From contig NZ_JACHGT010000003.1 in the NCBI RefSeq assembly GCF_014202425.1, forward strand, positions 248,001-312,000: DNA of 64,000 nucleotides. Reading direction: 5' to 3'. Under the pieces are notes generated by a model, which made no database searches, was not told the origin of the DNA, and saw only the letters and a list, made by a program, of their open reading frames with translations. The position numbers and the translations under genes were made by a program. Source of the DNA: Phytomonospora endophytica. Lineage in GTDB: Bacteria > Actinomycetota > Actinomycetes > Mycobacteriales > Micromonosporaceae. This document shows positions 36,137 through 44,839 of the stretch, one piece after another; the first letter of the stretch is position 1; every line of letters starts with the position of its first letter.

Positions 36137-36924
36137 GGCAGACCCCGGATCACACCGAGGTGGTTGGTGAAGGTGAACGCGCCTTCGCGCGCGACGGTTT
36201 CGGTGACGATCTCGGCGGCGCGGTCGCGGACGGCGTCGAACTCCGGGTGGTCGTTGAGATGCCGCGTGGAGTCGATGAAGGCGATCACGGGCGCCGGGTC
36301 GGGGACGATCGTGCCGCCGAAGTACTCGACGCGCTCCACGCTCGGGAAGACCTCCCGGGCCAGGGCGTCCATGTCACCGAAGCGCAGGATCGACGAGCCG
36401 AAGATGTCGCCCTCGGGATCCCCGCCGAGCACATCGCGGAGTGCCTGCCGCCAGAGCCGGATGAACTCGATCTTGTCGTCGGCTCCGTTACCGATGATCA
36501 GGCAGCTGCCGTCGGGACGCAGTACGCGCCCGAACTCGGCGACGGCGGCCGCCGGATCGGGCACGTGGTAGAGCATGTGCAGGGCCAGGACGGCCGAACA
36601 CGAGTCCTCGGCCAGCGGCAACGCCATCGCGTCGGCGACGAACCCGGGCCCCCCGGCGTGGCCGACCATGCCGGGGGAGAAGTCCACGGCGAGCACGGTC
36701 AGGTCGGAACGCCGTTCCCGCAGCGCCTTCGTGTAGGCGCCGGAGCCGCAGCCGACGTCGGCCACGACCCCGGCGGGGATGTCGCGCAAGCGATGGACGA
36801 CTTCGCCGACCAGGTCCAGCCGCGGGCGCCGGTACTCATAGATCGCCCGGCGTGTCTCCAAGGGACGCTCGTCGGCGTAGGCCCCGGTCCGGAGCTTCGT
36901 GCGGTCGGTGTAGGCGGTCGTCAT
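36130..36924 (-). CDS. Class I SAM-dependent methyltransferase
   Basis: This 264-residue protein has the SAM-binding motif I VVADVGCGSGAYTKAL near residue 53, an acidic residue after strand 2 (AVDFSPGM) and motif LALHMLYHVPDPAA. It matches the UbiE/Methyltransf_11 group. The substrate is unknown. The ATG of MTTAYTDRTKLRTG is the first start after the divergent-free upstream region. It overlaps the hydrolase gene by 7 bases. Confidence 0.87.
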   Translation of the reverse strand: MTTAYTDRTKLRTGAYADERPLETRRAIYEYRRPRLDLVGEVVHRLRDIPAGVVADVGCGSGAYTKALRERRSDLTVLAVDFSPGMVGHAGGPGFVADAMALPLAEDSCSAVLALHMLYHVPDPAAAVAEFGRVLRPDGSCLIIGNGADDKIEFIRLWRQALRDVLGGDPEGDIFGSSILRFGDMDALAREVFPSVERVEYFGGTIVPDPAPVIAFIDSTRHLNDHPEFDAVRDRAAEIVTETVAREGAFTFTNHLGVIRGLPC

Positions 36925-36949
36925 GGTCCACAACCTACCGTCGTGCGCG

Positions 36950-37429
36950 TCAGTTCGCCGGTGCGCTGCTCGGTGGCGGGTCCGAAGGCGACGGCGACTC
37001 CGACGGTGACGGTGACCCCGACGGGTCGGCGCTCGGGGACTGCGAGGGGGTGTGCGACGTCTCGGTCGGCCGGGGGCCGAGGGTCGGCTTGTGTCCCGAC
37101 GGCGAGGCCGACGGAGACGAGGACCGCGACGGCGAGGGCGCGGGCGATCCGAGATAGGGGAAACCGGCACTGGCCTGCGGGTTGAGGTACTGCTCGGCGA
37201 GCCCGGCGGGCTGGCCACTGTGGCCGGAGCCGTTCTCGGCCCGGTCGCCGGGAGTGTCGCCTCCGGTGAGCCTGCCGAGCAGGCCGGTGGCGATGACCAC
37301 CGCGGTGGCGGCGACCAGCAGCACGATCGTGCCGAGGAGGCGGATGGAGCCGCGACGGCCGCGCAGGTCGTAGCGCAGGGACCGGCCTGCGACGCGGAAC
37401 TCCTTGGTCAAGGTGCGCAAAGGTCTCAC
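36950..37429 (-). CDS. Single-pass membrane protein with Ser/Pro-rich tail
   Basis: This 159-residue protein has a basic N-terminus, one membrane helix (LGTIVLLVAATAVVIATGLL) and an extracytoplasmic tail dominated by Ser and Pro. Such tails often span the cell wall. The GTG start has GGAAGGA five bases upstream. No catalytic domain is present. It lies 25 bases upstream of the methyltransferase gene on the same strand. Confidence 0.72.
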   Translation of the reverse strand: MRPLRTLTKEFRVAGRSLRYDLRGRRGSIRLLGTIVLLVAATAVVIATGLLGRLTGGDTPGDRAENGSGHSGQPAGLAEQYLNPQASAGFPYLGSPAPSPSRSSSPSASPSGHKPTLGPRPTETSHTPSQSPSADPSGSPSPSESPSPSDPPPSSAPAN

Positions 37430-37838
37430 GAGGGTCCTTCCAGCATGGATGAAAAGTGCGTCCACGGGCCGGGAGGAGTACCTGGGGTGAGAAGGATCGA
37501 GGGTGCAGGCACGGCGACCGTGATATGCGACGGTCCACTCGCGACAGGCGCGAGTGGACCGACAGGAGGTATGTAACTGACGTTGCCGCAGAACGTTCAC
37601 CCACGGAGAGAGGGTTGTGGTGGGCACCTGCGTCGCCTGGTCCAGTGCAATCCCCTCAGATGCACCGGGCCGGCGCCGCGCGGGTGCCCACCGTCCCCCG
37701 CCTCTCCGCGCATTCCCGTCCTTGCGCGACACTGAGTTCAACGAGCGGGGCGCGCTTAGGTCGCTGCCGTGGCGCCAAAAGAACGGGAATCAACGTGATG
37801 GATGAGCCCGCCTCCGCCGAACGGTGGAGTGAGTAGTC
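37430..37838. other. 409-base intergenic region upstream of crtYc
   Basis: This region separates divergent genes. It contains a perfect 13-bp hairpin at 37531-37561 and the sequence AGGAGGTATGTAA beside it. I find no protein gene. Confidence 0.55.
37531..37561. repeat. Perfect inverted repeat in the crtYc leader region
   Basis: The arms CGGTCCACTCGCG and CGCGAGTGGACCG enclose ACAGG. There is no T-tract on either side, so it may be an operator or RNA structure. Confidence 0.6.
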
Positions 37839-38168
37839 GTGCGGCAACTCATCTATCTCGGTGTCCTCCTGGGCTGCCTGGTCTGCGCTGGCTGGCTCGA
37901 ACCGGTCCTGAAGACACGCGTCCTGGCCCGCCACCGGCGAGTCCTGCGCACGATCGCCCTGGTCGCGATCCCGTTCCTGCTCATCGACACCGCCGCGATC
38001 CTCGCCGGCTGGTGGTGGTTCGACGGCGACGCGGTGATCGGCGCGTACCTGCCCGGCGGGGTCCCCCTCGAAGAGGTGCTGTTCTTCGTCGTCGTCCCGG
38101 TCTGCGCGATCCTCGGCTTCGAGGCCGTCCGCACGGTCCTGGGACGGCTCGGGAAGGCCGAACGGTGA
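37839..38168 (+). CDS. crtYc: Lycopene cyclase subunit CrtYc
   Basis: This 109-residue protein has three hydrophobic helices and the conserved segment GGVPLEEVLFFVVVP. This is the N-terminal half of the actinobacterial heterodimeric lycopene cyclase, which closes ionone rings on lycopene. It starts at GTG. Its stop overlaps the crtYd start by GTGA, so the subunits are coupled. Confidence 0.9.
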   Translation: MRQLIYLGVLLGCLVCAGWLEPVLKTRVLARHRRVLRTIALVAIPFLLIDTAAILAGWWWFDGDAVIGAYLPGGVPLEEVLFFVVVPVCAILGFEAVRTVLGRLGKAER

Positions 38169-38473
38169 GCCCGGGCTATACCGTCCTCGCCGTCGCCATG
38201 ATGCTGGCCGCCGCCGCCCTGGACCTGTTCGTCCTGCGCACGCGCCTGCTCACCAGGCTGACGTGGTGGCTGACCTACCCGATCGTGCTGGTGTTCCAGC
38301 TGCTGTCCAACGGGATCCTGACCTCGACGGGCGTCTTCAACTACCGGCCCGACACGATCCTCGGCCTGCGCGTCTTCCACGCACCCGTCGAAGACCTCGG
38401 CTTCGGTTTCGCCCTGGTCTTGTCCACCCTGTCGGTGTGGATGTGGCGCGAACGCCGCGAGACCGGCCCCTAG
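38165..38473 (+). CDS. crtYd: Lycopene cyclase subunit CrtYd
   Basis: This 102-residue partner has three hydrophobic helices and the conserved segment RVFHAPVEDLGFGFAL. Both subunits are needed for cyclase activity in relatives. The GTG start is inside the crtYc stop. The gene ends in a 4-base convergent overlap with the GGPP synthase gene. Confidence 0.9.
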   Translation: MSPGYTVLAVAMMLAAAALDLFVLRTRLLTRLTWWLTYPIVLVFQLLSNGILTSTGVFNYRPDTILGLRVFHAPVEDLGFGFALVLSTLSVWMWRERRETGP

Positions 38474-39561
38474 AGGGCGCGCTGGATCGCGGCGGTCGCC
38501 AGGTGTTCCAGGACCGGCCGGGCCGCGTCGTCGACCTCGGCGGCGGCCAGCGCCGACGCCGCCTCGGCGGCGAGCCGGTCGATGCGCTCCTCGGTGCGCG
38601 CGAGCGCCCCGGTGTCGTCGATGACCTGGCGAAGCGCGGCCACACCCTCGGCGTCGAGGCCGGGATCACCCAGCCTGGCGTCGAGCAGCGAGCGCTGCGC
38701 CGGGTCGGCGGATTCGTAGGCGGCGGCGATCAGGTAGGTGCGCTTGCCCTCACGCAGATCGTCCCCGGCGGGCTTGCCGGTGCGGACCGGGTCGCCGAAC
38801 ACCCCCAGCACGTCGTCTCGCATCTGGAAGGCCTCCCCGAGAGGCAGGCCGTAGGCCGAGTAGGCGGCCGACAGCTCGGCCGGTGCGTCGGCGAGGGCGG
38901 CGCCGATGAGCAGTGGCCGCTCCACGGTGTACTTCGCCGACTTGTACCGCGCGACCTTCCCGGCGCGTTCGAGCGTCGTGTCCCGCGACGCCTGGGCGAG
39001 AACGTCGAGGTACTGCCCGGCCATCACCTCGGTGCGCATCGCGTCGAAGACCGGACGTGCCCGCATCACGGCTTCGACGGGAAGCCCCGCCGAACAGAAC
39101 AGCTCGTCCGACCACGACAGGCACAGGTCGCCCAGCAGGATCGCCGCGGCCGCGCCGAACTCCGCAGCCGACCCCGACCACGCGTTGGCGACGTGCTGAC
39201 CGGCGAAACGGCGATGCACCGACGGGTCCCCGCGCCGGGTGTCGGAACCGTCGATGAGGTCGTCGTGGATCAGCGCCGACGCCTGCAGCAGCTCCAGCGA
39301 GGCCACGCACGCCACGAGGCGCTCGCCGTCGGCGCCGCCGGCGCCCCGGTAACCCCAGTAGGCGAAGGCCGGGCGCATGCGCTTGCCGCCACCGAGGACG
39401 AAGCCTTCGAGGGCCTCGACCACGGGCAGGAGTGCACCGTCGATGTCGGTGAGCCGCGGCCGCTGCCGGGCGAGGAACTCGTCGAGGGCCTTCTCGACAC
39501 GCGCGCCCAGGTTGGCGGTGTCGAGGGGGGAGGAAGGCCGGCCGGCGCCTGCGTTGGTCAC
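38470..39561 (-). CDS. crtE: Geranylgeranyl diphosphate synthase
   Basis: This 363-residue polyprenyl synthase extends allylic diphosphates with IPP. The first Asp-rich motif is HDDLIDGSDTRRG (D100-D104) and the second is DDVLGVFGDP (D249-D257). Small residues before the first motif fit a C20 product. Its position beside lycopene cyclase genes supports a role in carotenoid precursor supply, although crtB and crtI are not in this window. It starts at ATG. Confidence 0.88.
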   Translation of the reverse strand: MTNAGAGRPSSPLDTANLGARVEKALDEFLARQRPRLTDIDGALLPVVEALEGFVLGGGKRMRPAFAYWGYRGAGGADGERLVACVASLELLQASALIHDDLIDGSDTRRGDPSVHRRFAGQHVANAWSGSAAEFGAAAAILLGDLCLSWSDELFCSAGLPVEAVMRARPVFDAMRTEVMAGQYLDVLAQASRDTTLERAGKVARYKSAKYTVERPLLIGAALADAPAELSAAYSAYGLPLGEAFQMRDDVLGVFGDPVRTGKPAGDDLREGKRTYLIAAAYESADPAQRSLLDARLGDPGLDAEGVAALRQVIDDTGALARTEERIDRLAAEAASALAAAEVDDAARPVLEHLATAAIQRAL

Positions 39562-39719
39562 GTATTGACGCTAGCCGTTGCGATCACGGGGGAACCACCG
39601 GGTGGCGCGTGGATGAAAGGCGGGTCACGGATTTGACCGGGGGAGCGGCGGCGGGTGGAATGAGGCCGCCCTCACACACCGGCGCGGTCCGCCGCGTCCG
39701 TCCCCGCTAGGGAGCCTCG

Positions 39720-40235
39720 GTGCAGATCACCCTCCACCACCGGCCCGATCCGCGGCTGATGAAGCGCGCCCTGCGCCGCATGAGCCGGGCACAGCGGGGA
39801 AGGCTGCTCCTCAACGCGGCGACGCTCACCGCCTGTGGCATCGCCGCCCTGGCGCTCGACCCCGGCGACGGTACCGGCGTCGAGACCGTCGCGCGCTTCG
39901 CCGGACCGATGCTCATCGGGGTCGGCGCGTTCCACGTGTTCCTGTGGGTCAACGTCGTGGCGTCCATCGGCAAGGCCGTCGCCGCCCGTCTCCGCACGAC
40001 CGAACCGGTCACCTACGTGCTCACCGACGAGCGGCTGAGCGCGGCCACCCCCAGTGAGGACTCCAGCGTGTCCTGGCGGCTCATCGGCACGATCACCGAG
40101 TACCCCGACATGTGGCTCCTGCACCGCGTCGACCTTCCCGGCCACGCGTGGAGCCTGCCCAAGGCCGCTTTCGTGCCGGACGACGCCGAGGAGTTCCGGC
40201 GCTTCGCCGCCGCCCGCCGCGGCGTGACCTCCTAG
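39720..40235 (+). CDS. YcxB-like membrane protein
   Basis: This 171-residue protein has two membrane helices (LLLNAATLTACGIAALAL and GPMLIGVGAFHVFLWVNVVA) followed by a small beta-rich cytoplasmic domain, YVLTDERLSAATPSEDSSVS, a YcxB-like pattern. The function is unknown. It starts at GTG. A 15-bp terminator hairpin follows, shared with convergent pspA. Confidence 0.75.
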   Translation: MQITLHHRPDPRLMKRALRRMSRAQRGRLLLNAATLTACGIAALALDPGDGTGVETVARFAGPMLIGVGAFHVFLWVNVVASIGKAVAARLRTTEPVTYVLTDERLSAATPSEDSSVSWRLIGTITEYPDMWLLHRVDLPGHAWSLPKAAFVPDDAEEFRRFAAARRGVTS

Positions 40236-40249
40236 GCCCTTTGGTGAAC

Positions 40250-40283
40250 CGGCCCGCCCGGCACCGGCGTGCCGGGCGGGCCG
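40250..40283. terminator. Convergent terminator hairpin
   Basis: The arms CGGCCCGCCCGGCAC and GTGCCGGGCGGGCCG close a CGGC loop between the YcxB-like and pspA genes. Confidence 0.85.
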
Positions 40284-40288
40284 CTCCA

Positions 40289-41005
40289 CTACGAGCCCGC
40301 TTTGAGCGCGGCCATGCGCGCCTCGATCTCGGCGTCGTCGCCGAGCTTGTCGAGGCTCTCGAACTGCGCGTCCAGCGAGGACGATGCCAGTTCCTGCGCA
40401 CCCCTGGCCTGGGCCTCCTCGCGGCGGATCTTGTCCTCGAAGCGGCTGATTTCGCTCGTGGGATCGAGGATGTTGACGCTCTTGATCGCGTCGTTGACCT
40501 TGTTCTGCGCCGAGGCCGACTTCTGCCTGGCCACCAGGCTGTCGCGCTTGCCCTTGAGCTCGGTCAGCTTGAGTTTCATCTGCTCCAGCCCGGACTTGAG
40601 CTTGTCGACGACGTCGCGCTGGGAGGCGATGTTCGGCTCGGCGGCCTTGACCTCCTTCTCGGAGTCGATCTGGCGCCCGAGCGCGACCCGTGCGAGGTTG
40701 TCGAACTTGTCGGCGTCCTCGGACTTGCCGCTCGTGCGCAGCTCGTCGGCCTTGGCGCTGGCCGACGCCGCCTTCGCGCCCCACTCCTTGGCCGCCTGCA
40801 CGTCGGCGTTGTAGTCGTCCTCGGCCAGGCGCAGGTTGCCGATCGTGGTCGCGACGGCCTGCTCGGCCTCGCTGATGTTGTTGGAGTAGTCCCGGATCAT
40901 CTGGTCGAGCATCTTCTCCGGGTCCTCGGCCGAGTCGAGCAGGGCGTTGATGTTGGCCTTCGCCAGCTGCGCGACGCGCCCGAAGATCGTCTGCTTCTCA
41001 CCCAT
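40289..41005 (-). CDS. pspA: PspA/IM30-family membrane-stress protein
   Basis: This 238-residue protein is coiled-coil throughout and starts MGEKQTIFGRVAQLAKANIN, the amphipathic membrane-binding helix of the family. A DPEKMLDQMIRDY segment follows, also typical. PspA oligomerises on damaged membranes and preserves the proton motive force. It is co-transcribed after the TPM-domain gene (26 bases apart), an arrangement I recall from other actinomycetes. Confidence 0.92.
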   Translation of the reverse strand: MGEKQTIFGRVAQLAKANINALLDSAEDPEKMLDQMIRDYSNNISEAEQAVATTIGNLRLAEDDYNADVQAAKEWGAKAASASAKADELRTSGKSEDADKFDNLARVALGRQIDSEKEVKAAEPNIASQRDVVDKLKSGLEQMKLKLTELKGKRDSLVARQKSASAQNKVNDAIKSVNILDPTSEISRFEDKIRREEAQARGAQELASSSLDAQFESLDKLGDDAEIEARMAALKAGS

Positions 41006-41031
41006 GTCCTCATCCCTTGTTCGTCGAGTGC

Positions 41032-43065
41032 TCAGAAACGTCCACCGGCGCCACGGCGGCCCCGTGTGCCGCCGCCGCCGAAACTGCCCGGTGTCATCCG
41101 CGGGCCACCGCCCGAACCGCCCCGGCCCCCGCCGCCGCCTCCACCGAGGAGACCGCCGATGAGGATCCCGCCGAGCACGGCCGCGGTGGAGCTTCCGCCG
41201 CCTCCGCCGCCACCGCCGAAGCCCCCACCGGGCATCGAAGGCGTCTGGTAGCCGCGCACGTCGTTCTCGGCCAGGTCGCGCGCCGAGGCGGCGAGCTGGT
41301 CGGCCTGCTGCGCCGCGGCCAGGGCGGCCATCGGGTCGGTGGAGCTGAGCTCGACGGCCCGCTCGTACTGGCGGCGCGCTTCGGCGAGCCTCGTACGGGC
41401 CTCGGAGCCGACGCCGCCGCGGTTGGTGTTGATGAAGTCCTCCGCCGCCGCGATCCGGCTGCGCGCGGCCAGCGCGGCCTGTTCGAGATTGGCGCGGGCG
41501 CGCTGCTGGCGGGCCTCAAGGTCACGGACGTCGGCGAGTGCCTTGTCGAGGGCCCCGTCGGCCTCTTCGAGACGCCGCACGGCGTCGAGCGGGTCGAAGG
41601 AACCCGACGCCATCTCCTGACGCACGCTCGCCACCACGCTCTCGGTGCGGGCGAGTGACTCGGCCAGCCCGGCGCCCTGGCGCCCGGCGGCGACGGCCGC
41701 GCGGCCTTCGGCGAGGTCGTTGTCGGTCTCGGTGAGCAGGGCCGGCAGACCCGTCTCGGCGTCCCGCAGCTCGCCCACGCGCCTCTCGACGGCTTCGAGG
41801 AGTTGCCCGGTCTGCCCGACGGCCTCCTCGGCGGCTCGCACGAGTACGGCGGCCTTGTTCCCGTCGCCGGTGCCCAGTGCCTTTCCGGCGAGGTTGAGCT
41901 GCTCATCGGCGAAGGCGAGCCGGTCGGCGGCCTGGGCGGGGTTCTCGGCGATGGTCGCCACCGCACCTGCCGGGTAGCGGGTGCCGAGTTCGTTGAGGGT
42001 CGCCTTCGCGGTTTCGAGCCTCTTGGCGAGGGCCTGGGTCGTGCCCTCCAGCTCCCCGATCGCCTCCGGCGCGCGCTTGCCGAGGTCGCGCAGCCGGTCG
42101 AAGTCGGCGGCCTCGGCGTCCAGGCGCGTGTTGGCCTCCTGGCAGCGGCCGATGATCTCGGTGAGCATCTGCCGGCGGGTGGCGTCGTCTTCGGGTTCGG
42201 AGTCGTCGAGGCGCTGGCGCAGCCGGAAGGAGACGTTGAGGTGCTCTTTGGCGGCGGTGACGGTCTCGCTGAAGCGCGCGGTCGCCTCCTCGCCGAACTG
42301 GGCGGTCGCGAAGCCGAGCTCCTGCTCGCTGGTGCGGACGGCGTCGTCGGTGTCGATGAGCAGCTGGCTGGCCTGCTTGTCGAGTTCGGGCAGGGGTACG
42401 CCGGTGAGGTCGGCGGTCGCCGCGCCGCCGCCCTTGGCGGCCTGCTTCCGCTTGCGCACGAACCACCAGACGGCCACCGCGATGGCGACGAGGACGAGGA
42501 CGACGACCAGGCACAGCCAGGCGCTGCCACCGCCTCCGCCGCCGGGATCGGCCTCACCGGGCTGTACCGCCACGCCGGGTACGGGCTTCCCCGAGAGGGT
42601 GGCGTTGTAGCCGTTGGCCGCGCCGATTGCCGCGCCGGCCCAGTCGTTCTGCTGGAGCGACGGTTCGATCGCGACCCGCGCGACGGTGTCGAGTTGCGCG
42701 TCGGTGAGCGGGAAGTCCGTGTCGACCGAGACGGCGTACTGGCGCACCGAGGTGCCCACGGCCATCAGCATGTCCCGCCGGCCGAGGCCGTTGCGGTTCG
42801 CCGTCTCATCGGCCCAGGTCTGGGCGTTGCGCCCGGAGAAGTCGCCGACGTAGACGACGAAGAGTTGCACGCCCTGGTCGGTGTTCAGCTTGTCGAGCGC
42901 GGTGGTGACCTCGCCTTTACGCGAGCCCAGTGCGCCGACCTTGTCGGTGATCTGGCCGGAGTCGAGCGTCACTGGCTCCTCGGCGGCCGCGACGCCGGCG
43001 GGCGCCGTCGACAGCAGGACGAGCAGACCCACCACAACCGGCCGAAGCAGCCCCCGCAGCGTCAT
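41032..43065 (-). CDS. TPM-domain membrane protein with coiled-coil region
   Basis: This 677-residue protein has a signal peptide (residues 1-28), a TPM/Psb32-like domain (about 33-160, including LFVVYVGDFSGRNAQTWAD), a membrane helix at about 178-198, a long alpha-helical coiled region and a Gly-rich tail. TPM domains bind metals or act as phosphatases in plant photosystem repair; in bacteria they pair with membrane stress proteins. Co-transcription with pspA supports an envelope-stress role. Confidence 0.87.
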   Translation of the reverse strand: MTLRGLLRPVVVGLLVLLSTAPAGVAAAEEPVTLDSGQITDKVGALGSRKGEVTTALDKLNTDQGVQLFVVYVGDFSGRNAQTWADETANRNGLGRRDMLMAVGTSVRQYAVSVDTDFPLTDAQLDTVARVAIEPSLQQNDWAGAAIGAANGYNATLSGKPVPGVAVQPGEADPGGGGGGSAWLCLVVVLVLVAIAVAVWWFVRKRKQAAKGGGAATADLTGVPLPELDKQASQLLIDTDDAVRTSEQELGFATAQFGEEATARFSETVTAAKEHLNVSFRLRQRLDDSEPEDDATRRQMLTEIIGRCQEANTRLDAEAADFDRLRDLGKRAPEAIGELEGTTQALAKRLETAKATLNELGTRYPAGAVATIAENPAQAADRLAFADEQLNLAGKALGTGDGNKAAVLVRAAEEAVGQTGQLLEAVERRVGELRDAETGLPALLTETDNDLAEGRAAVAAGRQGAGLAESLARTESVVASVRQEMASGSFDPLDAVRRLEEADGALDKALADVRDLEARQQRARANLEQAALAARSRIAAAEDFINTNRGGVGSEARTRLAEARRQYERAVELSSTDPMAALAAAQQADQLAASARDLAENDVRGYQTPSMPGGGFGGGGGGGGSSTAAVLGGILIGGLLGGGGGGGRGGSGGGPRMTPGSFGGGGTRGRRGAGGRF

Positions 43066-43269
43066 AGCTCCCCTTCACCCGCACGAGAGCGGACAATTCC
43101 GAATGAGACTAACAATTCGGTCAGCCGAGTATGGCCAAACGGGTGATCACACTGCACAGTGCGGAGCAAGGGAGAATGGGTGGACCGTGTGCCGCGCGGC
43201 CCATCCCATTCTGTGACCGACCCTCCACCACCGGCCCTGGTAAAGAACACGGCCCGTTAGGCTCGGGGG

Positions 43270-44187
43270 GTGACACTCGGTGCCCCGTCGGTGATGCCCG
43301 GCCAGCCCCCCGCGATCGGGGACCTGGTCGCCGCACCCGAGCCCACGTTCTCCTTCGAGTTCTTCCCGCCACGCGGGGACAAGGGGGAGAAGACACTGTG
43401 GACGGCGCTGCGCGAGCTCGAACCGCTGCAGCCGTCCTTCGTGTCGGTCACCTATGGAGCCGGCGGCGGCAACCGCGCCAAGACGATCGAGACCACCGAG
43501 CGCATCGCCACCGAGACCACGCTGCTCCCGATGGCCCACCTGACGGCCGTCAACCACAGCGTCGCCGAGCTGCGCAACCTCATCGGCCACTTCGCCGCGG
43601 TCGGCGTGCGCAACATCCTCGCCCTGCGCGGCGACCCGCCCGGCGATGTCAGCGGAGAGTGGATCGCCCACCCCGACGGCTTCACGCACGCCCACGAGCT
43701 CGTCAGTCTCCTCAAGGAGTCCGGCGACTTCAGCGTCGGCGTCGCGGCCTTCCCCGAACGCCACCCGCGTTCACCCGACTGGGACAGCGAGATCCGCCAC
43801 TTCGTCGCCAAGTGCCGCGCCGGCGCCGACTTCGCCATCACCCAGATGTTCTTCAACTGGGCCGACTGGGCCCGCCTGCGCGACGCCACCGTCGCCGCCG
43901 GCTGCGACGTCCCCATCGTTCCCGGCGTCATGCCGGTCATCAACGTCCGCAACCTCGAACGCATCGCCGAACTGACCGGCGCGCACATCCCGCCCGCGAT
44001 CGCCGACCGCTTCCACGCCGTGGCCGAAGACCCCGTCGCCGTCCGCGACCTCGGCGTCGAGATCGCCACCGAACTGTGCGACCGGCTGCTCTCCGAGGGC
44101 GCACCGGGCATCCACTTCATCACCATGAACCGTTCGACCGCCACGCGCGAGATCTGGCAAAACCTGCGTTCGGTCGCCCCCGTCTGA
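43270..44187 (+). CDS. metF: Methylenetetrahydrofolate reductase
   Basis: This 305-residue FAD enzyme reduces 5,10-methylene-THF to 5-methyl-THF for methionine synthesis. The TIM-barrel motifs include FSFEFFPPRGDKGE near residue 28, VTYGAGGG, LRGDPP and ITQMFFN. It starts at GTG. The next gene begins 12 bases after the stop, so both are probably one transcript. Confidence 0.94.
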   Translation: MTLGAPSVMPGQPPAIGDLVAAPEPTFSFEFFPPRGDKGEKTLWTALRELEPLQPSFVSVTYGAGGGNRAKTIETTERIATETTLLPMAHLTAVNHSVAELRNLIGHFAAVGVRNILALRGDPPGDVSGEWIAHPDGFTHAHELVSLLKESGDFSVGVAAFPERHPRSPDWDSEIRHFVAKCRAGADFAITQMFFNWADWARLRDATVAAGCDVPIVPGVMPVINVRNLERIAELTGAHIPPAIADRFHAVAEDPVAVRDLGVEIATELCDRLLSEGAPGIHFITMNRSTATREIWQNLRSVAPV

Positions 44188-44199
44188 TATCCACATCCC

Positions 44200-44802
44200 A
44201 TGAGTACGTTGGCGGCCGCGGGAGACCTGACCGGCCGAGCGCTGTCGGCGATGCGGGTACGACCGGGCACCCTCACCGCGATCGGAGTGGTCGCGAGCAT
44301 CGTCACCCCCCTGATCACCCGTCGCGGCGGCGTCTTCGTCGCCGTCGCGGCCCTTCTGGTGCTGACCACGGCGGGCACCGACATCGGGCGCGGTGCCCTG
44401 TCGGTCCACACCGGACGGCGCGGTGCGCGCGGTGAGGTCTTCGACTCCCTCGGCGCCCGCGTCGCCGAAGCCGGCTGGCTGTGCGCCTTCTACGCCCTGG
44501 GCGCCATGGGCGGTGTCGTGGTCGTCGCCGGAGCACTGTCCTGGCTGCACGAGTACGTCCGCGCCAAGGCCGTCAGCGCCGGCATGACCGAACCCGGGAT
44601 GCAGACCCTCGGCGAACGCAACATGCGCGTCATCATCGCCGTGGTCGGCTTCGTCGTCGCCGGCGCCGCCGTCGTTCTCGGCGACGGCCTGTCCGCCGGG
44701 TTCGCGACCGGCATCGCCAGTCTCGCGACGACGGCGTGGGCACTGCTGGGGGCACTGGGCTTCGTGCAGCTGCTCATCGTGGTCGGTTCGGCCCTGCGCT
44801 AG
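44200..44802 (+). CDS. CDP-alcohol phosphatidyltransferase-like protein with degenerate active site
   Basis: This 200-residue membrane protein has about five hydrophobic helices. A segment at residues 61-87 keeps the exact spacing of the CDP-alcohol phosphatidyltransferase motif D-x2-D-G-x2-A-R-x8-G-x3-D-x3-D. The first and third acidic residues (D61, D82) and both glycines remain. The second and fourth Asp are Arg64 and Ala86, and the AR pair is lost. The metal site should be destroyed, so it is likely a non-catalytic homologue. It follows metF closely. Confidence 0.7.
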   Translation: MSTLAAAGDLTGRALSAMRVRPGTLTAIGVVASIVTPLITRRGGVFVAVAALLVLTTAGTDIGRGALSVHTGRRGARGEVFDSLGARVAEAGWLCAFYALGAMGGVVVVAGALSWLHEYVRAKAVSAGMTEPGMQTLGERNMRVIIAVVGFVVAGAAVVLGDGLSAGFATGIASLATTAWALLGALGFVQLLIVVGSALR

Positions 44803-44839
44803 ACGTGGGGCCACCCGGCCCCGCGCCGAGCCCTGCGCG

